A DNA stretch of 64,000 bases, taken from assembly GCA_964564015.1 (NCBI GenBank), contig CAZLZR010000021.1:1-64000 (forward strand). Direction: 5' to 3'. Shown piece after piece: positions 44,726-53,951 of the stretch. Both the position numbers and the translations under genes were made by a program. Each line of letters begins with the position of its first letter. The stretch's first letter is position 1. The notes under the pieces are model-generated. The model saw only the letters and a program-made list of their open reading frames with translations. It had not been told where the DNA came from and did no database searches. Source of the DNA: Acetivibrio sp964564015. GTDB taxonomy: Bacteria; Bacillota; Clostridia; Acetivibrionales; Acetivibrionaceae.

Positions 44726-47700
44726 ATGAAAACATTAGCAAATCATAACCGTATTAAAGTAACGGTTAACGGACGAGAAATCGAAGTATATGACAATCTT
44801 ACCATTCTTCAGGCATTACTTCAGGAGGATATACACATTCCTCACCTGTGTTATGATATTAGGCTTGAAAGGTCAAATGGAAATTGCGGTTTGTGTGTAG
44901 TTTCAATTGGACCAAACGGTGAAAAAGACGTCAAAGCTTGTCAAACACCTATAAAAGAAGGAATGGTAATATGCACAAACAGCCCTAAACTGGAGAGCTA
45001 TCGCAAAGTACGCCTTGAACAGCTGCTTTCAGACCACAATGGCGATTGTGTAGCACCCTGCGTCATGACCTGCCCTGCAAACGTTGATATCCAGACTTAT
45101 CTGCGTCATGTAGGCAATGGTAATTATGAATCTGCTTTAAGAACCATAAAGGAAAGAAATCCTTTCCCTATAGTTTGCGGTCGTGTATGTCCTCATCCAT
45201 GCGAAGCACAATGCCGACGTAATCTCGTAGATTCACCGGTAGCCATCAATTATGTAAAACGTTTTGCTGCCGACTGGGACATGTCACAACCAAAACCATG
45301 GGTTCCAATCAAGAGTCCTTCCACCGGGAAAAAGATAGCTATAGTTGGTGCCGGGCCATCGGGTCTTTCTGCGGCCTACTACAGTGCTATAAAAGGTCAC
45401 GATGTAACCGTATTTGAACGCCAACCTCATGCGGGTGGAATGATGAGGTATGGCATACCTGAATATCGTCTTCCAAAGGCAACTCTTGACAAGGAAATTG
45501 ATATAATCAGTAGCCTTGGTGTAAAGATTATGACAGGAAAATCTTTAGGAACTCATATCCGACTCGAAGATCTCCATAAAGATTTTGATGCCGTTTACCT
45601 TGCTATCGGTTCATGGAATGCAACACCTATGCATATTGAAGGTGAAAAGCTGGATGGTGTCTGGCTGGGAATACAATTCCTTGAACAGGTGACAAAGAAC
45701 GCAGAAATAAAAATGGGCGAAAATGTTATAGTAATAGGCGGCGGAAACACTGCTATTGACTGTGCTCGCACAGCCCTTCGAAAAGGAGCAAAATCAGTCA
45801 AGCTTGTATACCGTCGAACTCAGGATGAAATGCCTGCCGAACCTTATGAAGTTGAAGAAGCTATACACGAAGGTGTTGAAATGCTGTTCCTGATGGCACC
45901 TACAAAAATAATCTCCGAAGGCGGCAAAAAGAAGCTTGGTTGTATAAAGATGACTCTCGGTGAACCTGACCGTTCAGGTCGTCGTCGTCCTGTGCCTGTT
46001 GAAGGCAGTGACATTGAAATTGAAGCAGATACCATTATCGGAGCTATAGGCCAAAGTACCAATACACAATTCCTCTACAACGACCTCCCTGTAAAACTTA
46101 ACAAGTGGGGAGATATTGATATTAATGGGAAGACACTACAAACTTCTGAAATCAATATATTTGCCGGAGGTGACTGTGTAACCGGACCTGCAACCGTAAT
46201 TCAGGCTGTTGCAGCAGGCCGTCACGCTTCTGACGCTATGGACAGCTTCTTAATGAAAGGCTATATAAAAGAAGAAAATGTTGACTACAGTTGTAGCCGT
46301 GGTTCTATGGAAGATCTTCCTAAATGGGAATTTAGAGAAATTCCTAAAGTTCAACGTGCTAAAATGCCGTCAATATCAATTACTGAACGTAAAAACAATT
46401 TTAATGAAGTTGAATTGGGCTTGATGGAAGAAACTGCCCGAAAAGAGGCTCGCAGGTGCTTAAAGTGCGGTTGCCGCGAACGTTACACCTGTGATTTAAG
46501 AAATGAAGCAACCTCCCACGGTATAGAGTTTGAAAATCCAGTACATGAACGCCCATATATACCCATTGTTGATGATCATCCGTTTATCATTCGCGACCAC
46601 AACAAGTGTATCTCCTGCGGACGTTGTATATCCGCATGTTCTGAAATTGAGGGTCCCGATGTACTCACTTTCTATATGAAAAACGGCCGACAGTTAGTTG
46701 GTACCAAGAGTGGCCTGCCCCTTCAGGAGACAGATTGCGTAAGCTGCGGTCAGTGTGTTACTGCATGCCCTTGTGGTGCTTTAGACTACCGTCGCGAAAA
46801 AGGAAGAGTTATGAGGGCCATCAACAATCACGAAAAAACTGTTGTAGCCTTTGTTGCACCTGCAGTGAGAAGCCTTATCTCCAAAACCTTCAATGTTCCA
46901 TTTGAAGATGCTTCTCCATTTATGGCAGGGCTTCTCAAAAAACTCGGTTTTGACAAAGTATTTGACTTTACGTTTGCTGCCGACCTGACCATTGTGGAAG
47001 AAACAACAGAGTTTTTGACAAGGGTTTCAAATAAAGGAGTAATGCCACAGTTTACCTCTTGCTGTCCAGGTTGGGTAAACTTTGTTGAAAAGCGTTATCC
47101 AGAAATAATCCCTCATCTATCAAGCTGCAAATCACCACAGATGATGATGGGTGCGACGGTTAAAAATCATTATGCAAAGCTTGCCGGTTTGGATAAAAAT
47201 GACCTCTTTGTGGTTTCTATCGTTCCATGTCTTGCAAAGAAACACGAAGCAGCACGTCCGGAGTTTGCACCGGAAGGTATTCGTGATGTGGATGCTGTAC
47301 TTACAACAACAGAGATGCTTGAAATGGTCAAATTGGAAAACATCGAAATTTCCGAAATTGTTCCTCAGGAATTTGACGAGCCATACAGACAGGTTTCCGG
47401 TGCCGGTATACTCTTTGGTGCCTCCGGTGGGGTTGCTGAAGCTGCGCTTCGTATGGCAGTTGAAAAATTGACAGGGAAAGTCCTCACCGACCATCTTGAC
47501 TTTGAGGAAATCCGTGGCTTTGAAGGTGTCAAAGAGGCTACTATAGACGTTGATAATACTAAAGTACGTGTAGCCGTTGTAAGTGGTTTGCATAACGCCG
47601 AACCAATAGTGGAAAAAATCATCCAAGGTGTGGATGTAGGATATGATCTCATAGAAGTTATGGCATGTCCTGGCGGATGTATTTGTGGCGCAGGGCATCC

Positions 47701-48163
47701 TGTTCCCGAAAAGATAGATGCCATGGATAAACGCCAGCAAATACTTGTAAATATTGATAAGGTTTCAAAGTATCGTAAGTCACAAGAAAATCCTGACATT
47801 TTAAGGCTTTATGATGAGTTTTACGGTGAAGCAAATTCTCATCTGGCTCATGAGCTCTTGCACACTCACTATACACCGAAGAGAGGAGATAGTGCCTGCA
47901 ACACTGTACGCAAAAAGGATAATTCTGCCTTCGTCGTACAGGAGTTCACAATTTGTATGTGTGAATCCTGTCTGGCAAAAGGTGCTAAAGAGCTTTATCA
48001 AAACCTTACAGATACAATGAGGCACTACAAAATGGAGCCCTTCTCCAAGGTCAAAACAATCCGTCTTAAGGAAAACCATGGCGGCAAAGGTGTTTATGTT
48101 GCACTTAACGGTCAGCAGATTGAAGAGCCGTTGCTAAGCACTATTGATAAAGATAACAAATAG
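44726..48163 (+). CDS. [FeFe] hydrogenase fused to a GltD-like flavoprotein
   Basis: The 1145-residue protein begins with a [2Fe-2S] ferredoxin domain (Cys near 42, 53, 56, 69). A GltD-type part (about 100-560) has the N-terminal Cys set (CGRVCPHPCEAQC), FAD motif IVGAGPSGLSAAYYS and NAD(P) motif VIGGGNTAIDCA. Two [4Fe-4S] motifs follow (CISCGRCISAC, CVSCGQCVTAC). The H-cluster domain (about 710-1040) has FTSCCPGW, PCLAKKHEA and MACPGGCICGAG. The C-terminal tail has CMCESC, maybe a further cluster. It should couple NAD(P)H and H2 through flavin, a glutamate-synthase-linked type (group A2 in the HydDB scheme, from memory); direction and partner are not proven. It is a single-gene unit with its own promoter and terminator. 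Confidence 0.92.
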   Translation: MKTLANHNRIKVTVNGREIEVYDNLTILQALLQEDIHIPHLCYDIRLERSNGNCGLCVVSIGPNGEKDVKACQTPIKEGMVICTNSPKLESYRKVRLEQLLSDHNGDCVAPCVMTCPANVDIQTYLRHVGNGNYESALRTIKERNPFPIVCGRVCPHPCEAQCRRNLVDSPVAINYVKRFAADWDMSQPKPWVPIKSPSTGKKIAIVGAGPSGLSAAYYSAIKGHDVTVFERQPHAGGMMRYGIPEYRLPKATLDKEIDIISSLGVKIMTGKSLGTHIRLEDLHKDFDAVYLAIGSWNATPMHIEGEKLDGVWLGIQFLEQVTKNAEIKMGENVIVIGGGNTAIDCARTALRKGAKSVKLVYRRTQDEMPAEPYEVEEAIHEGVEMLFLMAPTKIISEGGKKKLGCIKMTLGEPDRSGRRRPVPVEGSDIEIEADTIIGAIGQSTNTQFLYNDLPVKLNKWGDIDINGKTLQTSEINIFAGGDCVTGPATVIQAVAAGRHASDAMDSFLMKGYIKEENVDYSCSRGSMEDLPKWEFREIPKVQRAKMPSISITERKNNFNEVELGLMEETARKEARRCLKCGCRERYTCDLRNEATSHGIEFENPVHERPYIPIVDDHPFIIRDHNKCISCGRCISACSEIEGPDVLTFYMKNGRQLVGTKSGLPLQETDCVSCGQCVTACPCGALDYRREKGRVMRAINNHEKTVVAFVAPAVRSLISKTFNVPFEDASPFMAGLLKKLGFDKVFDFTFAADLTIVEETTEFLTRVSNKGVMPQFTSCCPGWVNFVEKRYPEIIPHLSSCKSPQMMMGATVKNHYAKLAGLDKNDLFVVSIVPCLAKKHEAARPEFAPEGIRDVDAVLTTTEMLEMVKLENIEISEIVPQEFDEPYRQVSGAGILFGASGGVAEAALRMAVEKLTGKVLTDHLDFEEIRGFEGVKEATIDVDNTKVRVAVVSGLHNAEPIVEKIIQGVDVGYDLIEVMACPGGCICGAGHPVPEKIDAMDKRQQILVNIDKVSKYRKSQENPDILRLYDEFYGEANSHLAHELLHTHYTPKRGDSACNTVRKKDNSAFVVQEFTICMCESCLAKGAKELYQNLTDTMRHYKMEPFSKVKTIRLKENHGGKGVYVALNGQQIEEPLLSTIDKDNK

Positions 48164-48173
48164 TTTATATAAG

Positions 48174-48200
48174 CAAAAAGCCGCTAAATGCGGCTTTTTG
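48174..48200 (+). terminator. Terminator of the hydrogenase gene
   Basis: CAAAAAGCCGC pairs with GCGGCTTTTTG around a 5-base loop, followed by TTT, 11 bp past the stop. Placed between convergent genes, it could serve both. Confidence 0.9.
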
Positions 48201-48235
48201 TTTAAAAAATTTTTGTTGCTGGGCACTACTGTACC

Positions 48236-51200
48236 TCATTCTTTATCGACGGGGAATTTATCAATTTGTCCCAGTAAATATTTTCTCATGAATGCATAGT
48301 CCAAAGAATTTACTTTAGAATTCCCATCCACATCCGCCGCATATTTCCCTATCTCTGAAAGTAATCCCGATTTATAACCTAATAAAAGCAGCCTTACCTG
48401 TGCATAGTCGAGGGAGTTCATTTTGCCATCGCCATTTGCGTCACCAAACTTATACACATTAACTCTCTGAGGTTTTGACACCTCATTTCCGGCAGCATCA
48501 ACAGCAGTCCAGATTACTATTGTCTCTCCAATGGGAAAGCTTTCCGGCGCATTATTTGTTATAGAAACCTCTAGTAGATCTCTTGCAGTTGCAGCACCAA
48601 GGTTGACTGGCTTGCTGTCCGAACGTGTTCCAATAATAATATCAGGTGGAACAATTAATTCGGGTGGATCATCATCTATAACCAGAGTGACTTTCTGATT
48701 TGCATAGGTTATATTCCCCGCTTCATCTTTTGCACTCCAAAGAACATCCGTTGTGCCTATAGGAAATGCTTCCGGTGCATTATTTGAAACTTCCACAGGG
48801 GAATTCCCAATAGCGTCTGCTCTTCCAATATCAACACGGGTTAACTGTTCTGTGGTTGCCATTGTTATATCTTCCGGCGGTTCAAGAATTGGTGGTAGCA
48901 TTTCGTGGTCAATATTGATGATTTGCACCCGATCCCTTGCAGTTTTCCCCACATCGGGTACAGCAACGGGAAAGGAGGAAAATCCATTTATTGATCCGCC
49001 ACCCACAGTAATAATATTATCTTTATAGGCAGTAACACCAAAATTTGCTATGTCAGTAATCGGCTCTTCAAGTTCCCTTGAAATATTGCTTACAGGGTCG
49101 TATTCGCAAACTCTTATAGAAGATTTAACTACATCTCTCCAAAAACCATAAAATTTACCATTTAGAACAGTAATACCATAGCCGCCATAAAAATCAATTT
49201 TGTCCCCAATCTCCCAACTTTTGCTTACCGTATCATAAATTCTCAGTCTATTGTCACTTATATAAGGATTCGATTCAAAGGTCCAAGGGATACTTGGATC
49301 AAATCTACCGCAATCAAATATGTATATTTTCCCATCCATAAAACCTATGCTGCCTGGCAACAAACCCTTTTCTAAATAGGTTTCCTGAGTTAACATATTG
49401 GAAACAGGGTCATATTCCTCTATGCTATAGGTTGCTTCACCTTCTTCGATTTCGTCATTTGTTCCAATTATGTATATCTTACCATTTGTTTGCCCGACAT
49501 GCACTCTCTCCCAATAATTTACATCCCTTTTATATATCCATTTATCAGAATCACTATCATATTCTTCAATAACACTTTGGTCTGAGGATAGTTTTTTTAT
49601 TGCATATACTTTGTTATTAACATAAACAGCTCTAATTTGTCCGGATAGTTCACCTGTCAGATCCTTCTTTTTTATCCAGGTATCTTTTTCAGGTTCATAT
49701 ATTTCAAAACTATTCATATACCTCCCCTCATAATTTCCTCCAATAACATAAATACTGTCATCTACAGTAACAACAGCTGGATTAGAACGCTGTGTTGGCA
49801 TTTTGGAAGAATTTAGCTTTATTCCTTTTAGTTCTGTCAACTCTTTCTTAAAACCAATTGGTCCGATTGTAAAAATAGAATTATCAAAACTTGCCGGAAG
49901 TGTAACATTACAATAGTAAGTCTGTCCACTAATGTTGTCTATAATTTTGGCATCTTTTAATATACACGGATTTCCTTCAAGACTGTCCAAAAAGGAAATA
50001 TACAGATTTCCTTTGACACTGTCAAATCTGTCGTATAATTCGCTAATATCAAATACAAAAGTTGCATCACATGCTTCATTCGTACCATTAAAACTGCTCT
50101 TAACAGTTGATGGGAAATTTATATTGTAAGGGTCAAAGTATGAAACCGGACTATTCTCATCATAATTTGAGTAGCCAAAAAGTGCTATAAGCTCATATTT
50201 ATTTGCATGGTTAACGGTATACTCAACCATAAGTTTTGGAGTAGATGCTTCCTTTGGGGAAATCCAATATAAACTATTATTAAAACTAATGGAATTTTTA
50301 CGCTCAGTTTCAGGGCACTGAGGAACAGCTGATACAGTGTTCAAAGTGTCATAGGAAAGCCATATAAAGCCATCATTTGAATACCAAACGAATTTATCAT
50401 CATCTGCTTCCAAATCCTCCTTTGTGCCCCAGGAGTTAGCTATTTTGAAGGCTCCTTTCTCACCCTGATCAACCATTCCATTTTTATTAATATCAACCCA
50501 TATATTATCGTTGTATCCTACCAATGTCATAACATGTCCGTCTACTGCCAACTTAGGGCTATCTGTTATATGAACAATATCCTCATTCACATAATCATCA
50601 TCTTCCTCAGTAGCCGGATCATCATTTATTTTGGAAAATCTCCATCTTGAAATGCTTGTTGCAAATGTAAGAACATGTCCATTATTCAATAATTGCTTTA
50701 CCTTCTCAAGATTTGGATCCTTCGGAGTTTTGACCGGAGTATCGGTATTATCCCAGATCTCAACATATCCGTAGTTATCTATCCTGTAATTTAGAGCATT
50801 TCTCCACACAGCAACATCTGTCGGCCACTCACTTATATTTTTGAAACTTGTATCATAACCATCATATTGGAACTCATTCCACAAAGCCGCACCGCTTTTT
50901 GTAAAAAGCGCGAAAGTAGAGTCCATTCCCATAACACCATTTTCACCGGTATTTGTTAAATTAAATGTCCACTTTGGAGAAAACTTTCTTTTGTTTTCAG
51001 GATCATTTTTTGCATCCCAGCCTAAAGCCATACCAAACATATGTGTCATTTGATAATAAGTAGTTGCAAAGGCCACGCATGAGCCTAATAGTCCCTGTTC
51101 GCTTATAGGTGGAAAAGAAGGAAGTTGACTGTTATCTACAGAAGAAGGCAAAATATCGATTGAAATTTCTTCATAGTCTGAATCAAGAGACCTTATATTT

Positions 51201-51550
51201 TTATTTAATGTTGTTTCATCATTATCTTCTTTTACTATTTCATTTCCAAAGTCGCATACTTTAGTTCTTAATTCATACAAACCCTTTTTTCTTCTATATT
51301 CATTAATACGTTCAAGACCCAATTGATTAGTAAAAACCTTTTCCGCCTTTTCCATAGCACCTTCATATTCATCGGTCTCGTCAAAGTTCAGAAGCTTTGG
51401 AATTGTTTCAATTTCCGGGTTGTTGCTTTTATGTGGCAAATATGGACTTTTCCCTGCATATGCCGTGGCACTTTGAAGTGGAGTTATCAAAAGAAATACA
51501 AAGATTATGACACACCTTAATAGAATAGAATTTAAAACCTTGTTACCCAT
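48236..51550 (-). CDS. Dockerin-bearing secreted papain-like cysteine protease with kelch and HYR modules
   Basis: The 1104-residue protein has a signal peptide to about residue 32, then a pro-region. The C1A peptidase domain (about 130-420) has Gln152 and Cys158 in EQGLLGSCVAFATT, the catalytic His in VDGHVMTLVGYND and Asn in FKIANSWG. A beta linker domain follows, then kelch-type repeats (about 580-880; VDDSIYVIGG, VNNKVYAI, TNGKIYIIG, LNGKFYGF). Two HYR repeats come next (about 895-1040; each with NNAPE.FPIG). Last is a type I dockerin (DANGDGKMNSLDYAQVR and DVDGNSKVNSLDYAFMRKY). It should be carried on a scaffoldin at the cell surface. Cellulosomal proteases are rare next to glycosidases; the target is unknown. 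Confidence 0.88.
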   Translation of the reverse strand: MGNKVLNSILLRCVIIFVFLLITPLQSATAYAGKSPYLPHKSNNPEIETIPKLLNFDETDEYEGAMEKAEKVFTNQLGLERINEYRRKKGLYELRTKVCDFGNEIVKEDNDETTLNKNIRSLDSDYEEISIDILPSSVDNSQLPSFPPISEQGLLGSCVAFATTYYQMTHMFGMALGWDAKNDPENKRKFSPKWTFNLTNTGENGVMGMDSTFALFTKSGAALWNEFQYDGYDTSFKNISEWPTDVAVWRNALNYRIDNYGYVEIWDNTDTPVKTPKDPNLEKVKQLLNNGHVLTFATSISRWRFSKINDDPATEEDDDYVNEDIVHITDSPKLAVDGHVMTLVGYNDNIWVDINKNGMVDQGEKGAFKIANSWGTKEDLEADDDKFVWYSNDGFIWLSYDTLNTVSAVPQCPETERKNSISFNNSLYWISPKEASTPKLMVEYTVNHANKYELIALFGYSNYDENSPVSYFDPYNINFPSTVKSSFNGTNEACDATFVFDISELYDRFDSVKGNLYISFLDSLEGNPCILKDAKIIDNISGQTYYCNVTLPASFDNSIFTIGPIGFKKELTELKGIKLNSSKMPTQRSNPAVVTVDDSIYVIGGNYEGRYMNSFEIYEPEKDTWIKKKDLTGELSGQIRAVYVNNKVYAIKKLSSDQSVIEEYDSDSDKWIYKRDVNYWERVHVGQTNGKIYIIGTNDEIEEGEATYSIEEYDPVSNMLTQETYLEKGLLPGSIGFMDGKIYIFDCGRFDPSIPWTFESNPYISDNRLRIYDTVSKSWEIGDKIDFYGGYGITVLNGKFYGFWRDVVKSSIRVCEYDPVSNISRELEEPITDIANFGVTAYKDNIITVGGGSINGFSSFPVAVPDVGKTARDRVQIINIDHEMLPPILEPPEDITMATTEQLTRVDIGRADAIGNSPVEVSNNAPEAFPIGTTDVLWSAKDEAGNITYANQKVTLVIDDDPPELIVPPDIIIGTRSDSKPVNLGAATARDLLEVSITNNAPESFPIGETIVIWTAVDAAGNEVSKPQRVNVYKFGDANGDGKMNSLDYAQVRLLLLGYKSGLLSEIGKYAADVDGNSKVNSLDYAFMRKYLLGQIDKFPVDKE

Positions 51551-51767
51551 TCCATCAATCCCCTTTAAAAATAATCGATTCCCTCTTATATGTTTTTATT
51601 TTTAACATATCATATTTTGGTACGTATATCAATCATACCATAGACTCAAGTCAATAATTAATGTGCAGAAAAACATACAAATTTATAAAAAAAGTATAAT
51701 TAAATGAAATCAAACGGTGAGAATTTATAAAAAAAGATATATAATAGTTATAGTAAGGGTTATGTTT

Positions 51768-51781
51768 CCAGGTTTAGCCTT
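51768..51781 (+). repeat. Left arm of a 14-bp inverted repeat boxing the double-dockerin gene
   Basis: CCAGGTTTAGCCTT lies between the likely -10 (TATAAT near 51740) and the ribosome site. The exact complement is at 52374-52387, past the stop codon. Confidence 0.6.
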
Positions 51782-51805
51782 ATTTGACTTGAGAGGGGGA
51801 TTATA

Positions 51806-52354
51806 ATGAAAAGATTCAATGCACGACCTTTATGTTTAACTTTTGTAGTTGCCTTCCTATTAAGCACATTGATGCTTAGCCCTGTATCGGCAATTGGAAT
51901 TGCCATGCCTGAAGGAAAAGGAGATATAAGCGGAGATGGCATAGCCAATTATTATGATTGGATTATTGCCAAAAATGCTCTGCTTGGAATGATCATGCTT
52001 GACAGTACCGCGGCAGAACAAGCTGATGCGAACGATGATGGACGCTTTAACAATACCGACTTAGATTACTTTTTATCACTTGCACCAGTAAAATCTATTT
52101 GGGGTGATATAAACAGCGATGGACAATTCACTGCTATTGATTTAGCTTACTTCAAATCATATCTTCTCGGAATAAAGATACCATATGGGCCTATTTATCG
52201 TAGGGAATATTTATGGGATGTCAATTGTGATGGCAAAATTGACGTCATAGACTTTGCATATCTAAGGGGATATATTTTAGGAATAATAACTAAACTACCG
52301 GTAGAAGATTATGTAGTAATCTCAGCAAACCCAGGAGATCCAGTATTTGATTAA
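51806..52354 (+). CDS. Stand-alone secreted double-dockerin protein
   Basis: The 182-residue protein has a signal peptide (LCLTFVVAFLLSTLMLSPVSA) and then only dockerin-type repeats. Pair 1 is GDISGDGIANYYDWI and ADANDDGRFNNTDLDYF (about 38-86). Pair 2 is GDINSDGQFTAIDLAYFKSY and DVNCDGKIDVIDFAYLRGY (about 98-165). The calcium-loop Asp/Asn are present in all four repeats. The first pair is degenerate after its second loop (YFLSLAPV rather than YLLG) and may bind differently. There is no catalytic or binding module. Two dockerins on one chain could bridge two cohesins, joining scaffoldins or tethering a complex (inference). GAGAGGGGG precedes the ATG. Confidence 0.8.
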   Translation: MKRFNARPLCLTFVVAFLLSTLMLSPVSAIGIAMPEGKGDISGDGIANYYDWIIAKNALLGMIMLDSTAAEQADANDDGRFNNTDLDYFLSLAPVKSIWGDINSDGQFTAIDLAYFKSYLLGIKIPYGPIYRREYLWDVNCDGKIDVIDFAYLRGYILGIITKLPVEDYVVISANPGDPVFD

Positions 52355-52373
52355 GCATAATATTTTTTGATAA

Positions 52374-52387
52374 AAGGCTAAACCTGG
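52374..52387 (+). repeat. Right arm of the inverted repeat boxing the double-dockerin gene
   Basis: AAGGCTAAACCTGG, the exact reverse complement of 51768-51781, begins 20 bp past the stop codon. Confidence 0.6.
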
Positions 52388-52483
52388 ATACACAAAATTG
52401 AAGTAAATATCTTACCAAGCGTATAATTCAAACCATTGCTATCTATCTCTGTATCCCTTCAATTTAACTAATACAACTATAAG

Positions 52484-53947
52484 CTACATTAAAGGTAACA
52501 CTATGGTAAATATTGCTCCTGATTTTGAATTATGTGCAGCAATTTTCCCATGGTGTTTTTCTATTATATTTTTACTTATAGCCAAACCAAGGCCCACATT
52601 ACCTTTTTTGCCTTTATAAAATCTTTCGAAGATGTTTGGTAGCTCATTTGTATCAATTCCGGGGCCATCGTCACGTATGGTAATTTGAATCAGATTGTGG
52701 GATTGTTTATGAAAATTGATTTCGACAGTACTTTCTGCATAGCGTATGCAATTGATTATTATATTTGCAAAGGCTCTATAAAGCTTATCTTCATCAGCAT
52801 AAATTGAAATATTATCAGGAAAAGAACCTATGGAAAGATTTATGTTGCTTTTTGCAGCTATTCCACTCATCCGCTCCTTACATAAATTGATAAATTCGTT
52901 AAAATAAAGAGTGCTAAAGCGGTAGTTTTCTTCAATTGAATCGAGACGTGACAAATATAATAACTCCTCTACAAGATGAGTCATTCTTTTGGTCTCGTCA
53001 ATTATTATATCAGCCGCGCTGTTTTTTTCTACTACGTCATACTTAATACCTTCGGCATAACTTTGAATGGACATAAGAGGTGTTCTAAACTCATGTGAGG
53101 CATTTTGAAGAAAAGTTTTCTGCGCTTTATCATAGGATTCAAGCTTCTCGGACATAATGTTTATATTGGTTACAAATTCCTGCAATTCATCGTCAACAGG
53201 CATTTCAATTTTAGTGCCAAAATTCCTCTCGGCAATTTTTCCAATATGTTTGCTGAGAGAAGAAAAGGGAGCTGATATCTTTTTTGCAGCCATGGAAGAG
53301 AAAAATACAGCAATCAATGCAGCTATAATGAGGATTACAAGTAATATTAAGTTGATACCCAATTTAAGTTGATTGACTTTTTTGAGGCTCGAATAAATCA
53401 CCAGCCAACCTAAGCCAAAGGAATTCTTACCTGATAAAGGTTTAATAATTGAAGTATAATCAGTTCCGTCAATTGTAAAATTGATGTATTTTTGTCTATT
53501 CGAACCTTTTATTTTTGCTATTTCTCTTTTAACTTCTTCAACTACATCCTCTGGAAGATCAAAGAAGTCGTCCTTTTGGGAGGCAATTACCTCTATATTG
53601 TTATCTAGCAGTATGTAGTTGGCATTCAAAATTGAAAGGGGCTCTCGCAATGAGCGGTCTAAAATGAAATGAAATCTGAGAAGATCGTTATCTATCTGTA
53701 CGCGATCATTCGGAGTATTCAGCATAGGTGGCAGCATTAATTTGTCTTTAGGCATAAAAAAGTCAGGCCCCCTATGTAGTGCCGCATCCTCAATCTGTTG
53801 GGCTATGGTACTCATTTGCTTTTTTATATCCCCTTCTATATAAATACGAATTGCAATATTAAATACAATTGTTGTCAATGCTATTAATCCAACAATAACC
53901 CCAATATTGTATTTAAATATTCGCCATTTAATGGTGGTTTTCTTCAT
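52484..53947 (-). CDS. Two-component sensor histidine kinase
   Basis: The 487-residue protein has membrane helices at about 13-33 and 198-220 enclosing an outer sensor domain of about 160 residues. HAMP spans about 220-272. The phospho-acceptor His is in NASHEFRTPLMS, the N box in FANIIINCIRYA, and the G boxes in DDGPGIDTNELPNIF and GLGLAISKNIIEKHHG. It starts 4 bp after the response regulator stop, so it is the second gene of that operon. It faces the VTC/DUF4956/CotH cluster and may control it (inference). The signal is unknown. Confidence 0.92.
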   Translation of the reverse strand: MKKTTIKWRIFKYNIGVIVGLIALTTIVFNIAIRIYIEGDIKKQMSTIAQQIEDAALHRGPDFFMPKDKLMLPPMLNTPNDRVQIDNDLLRFHFILDRSLREPLSILNANYILLDNNIEVIASQKDDFFDLPEDVVEEVKREIAKIKGSNRQKYINFTIDGTDYTSIIKPLSGKNSFGLGWLVIYSSLKKVNQLKLGINLILLVILIIAALIAVFFSSMAAKKISAPFSSLSKHIGKIAERNFGTKIEMPVDDELQEFVTNINIMSEKLESYDKAQKTFLQNASHEFRTPLMSIQSYAEGIKYDVVEKNSAADIIIDETKRMTHLVEELLYLSRLDSIEENYRFSTLYFNEFINLCKERMSGIAAKSNINLSIGSFPDNISIYADEDKLYRAFANIIINCIRYAESTVEINFHKQSHNLIQITIRDDGPGIDTNELPNIFERFYKGKKGNVGLGLAISKNIIEKHHGKIAAHNSKSGAIFTIVLPLM

Positions 53948-53951
53948 TTAA

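Noticed and set aside
47132..47740. Antisense open frame of 202 codons within the hydrogenase gene
   Set aside because: It lies wholly inside the H-cluster coding region, lacks a ribosome site and reads as a shadow of conserved codons.
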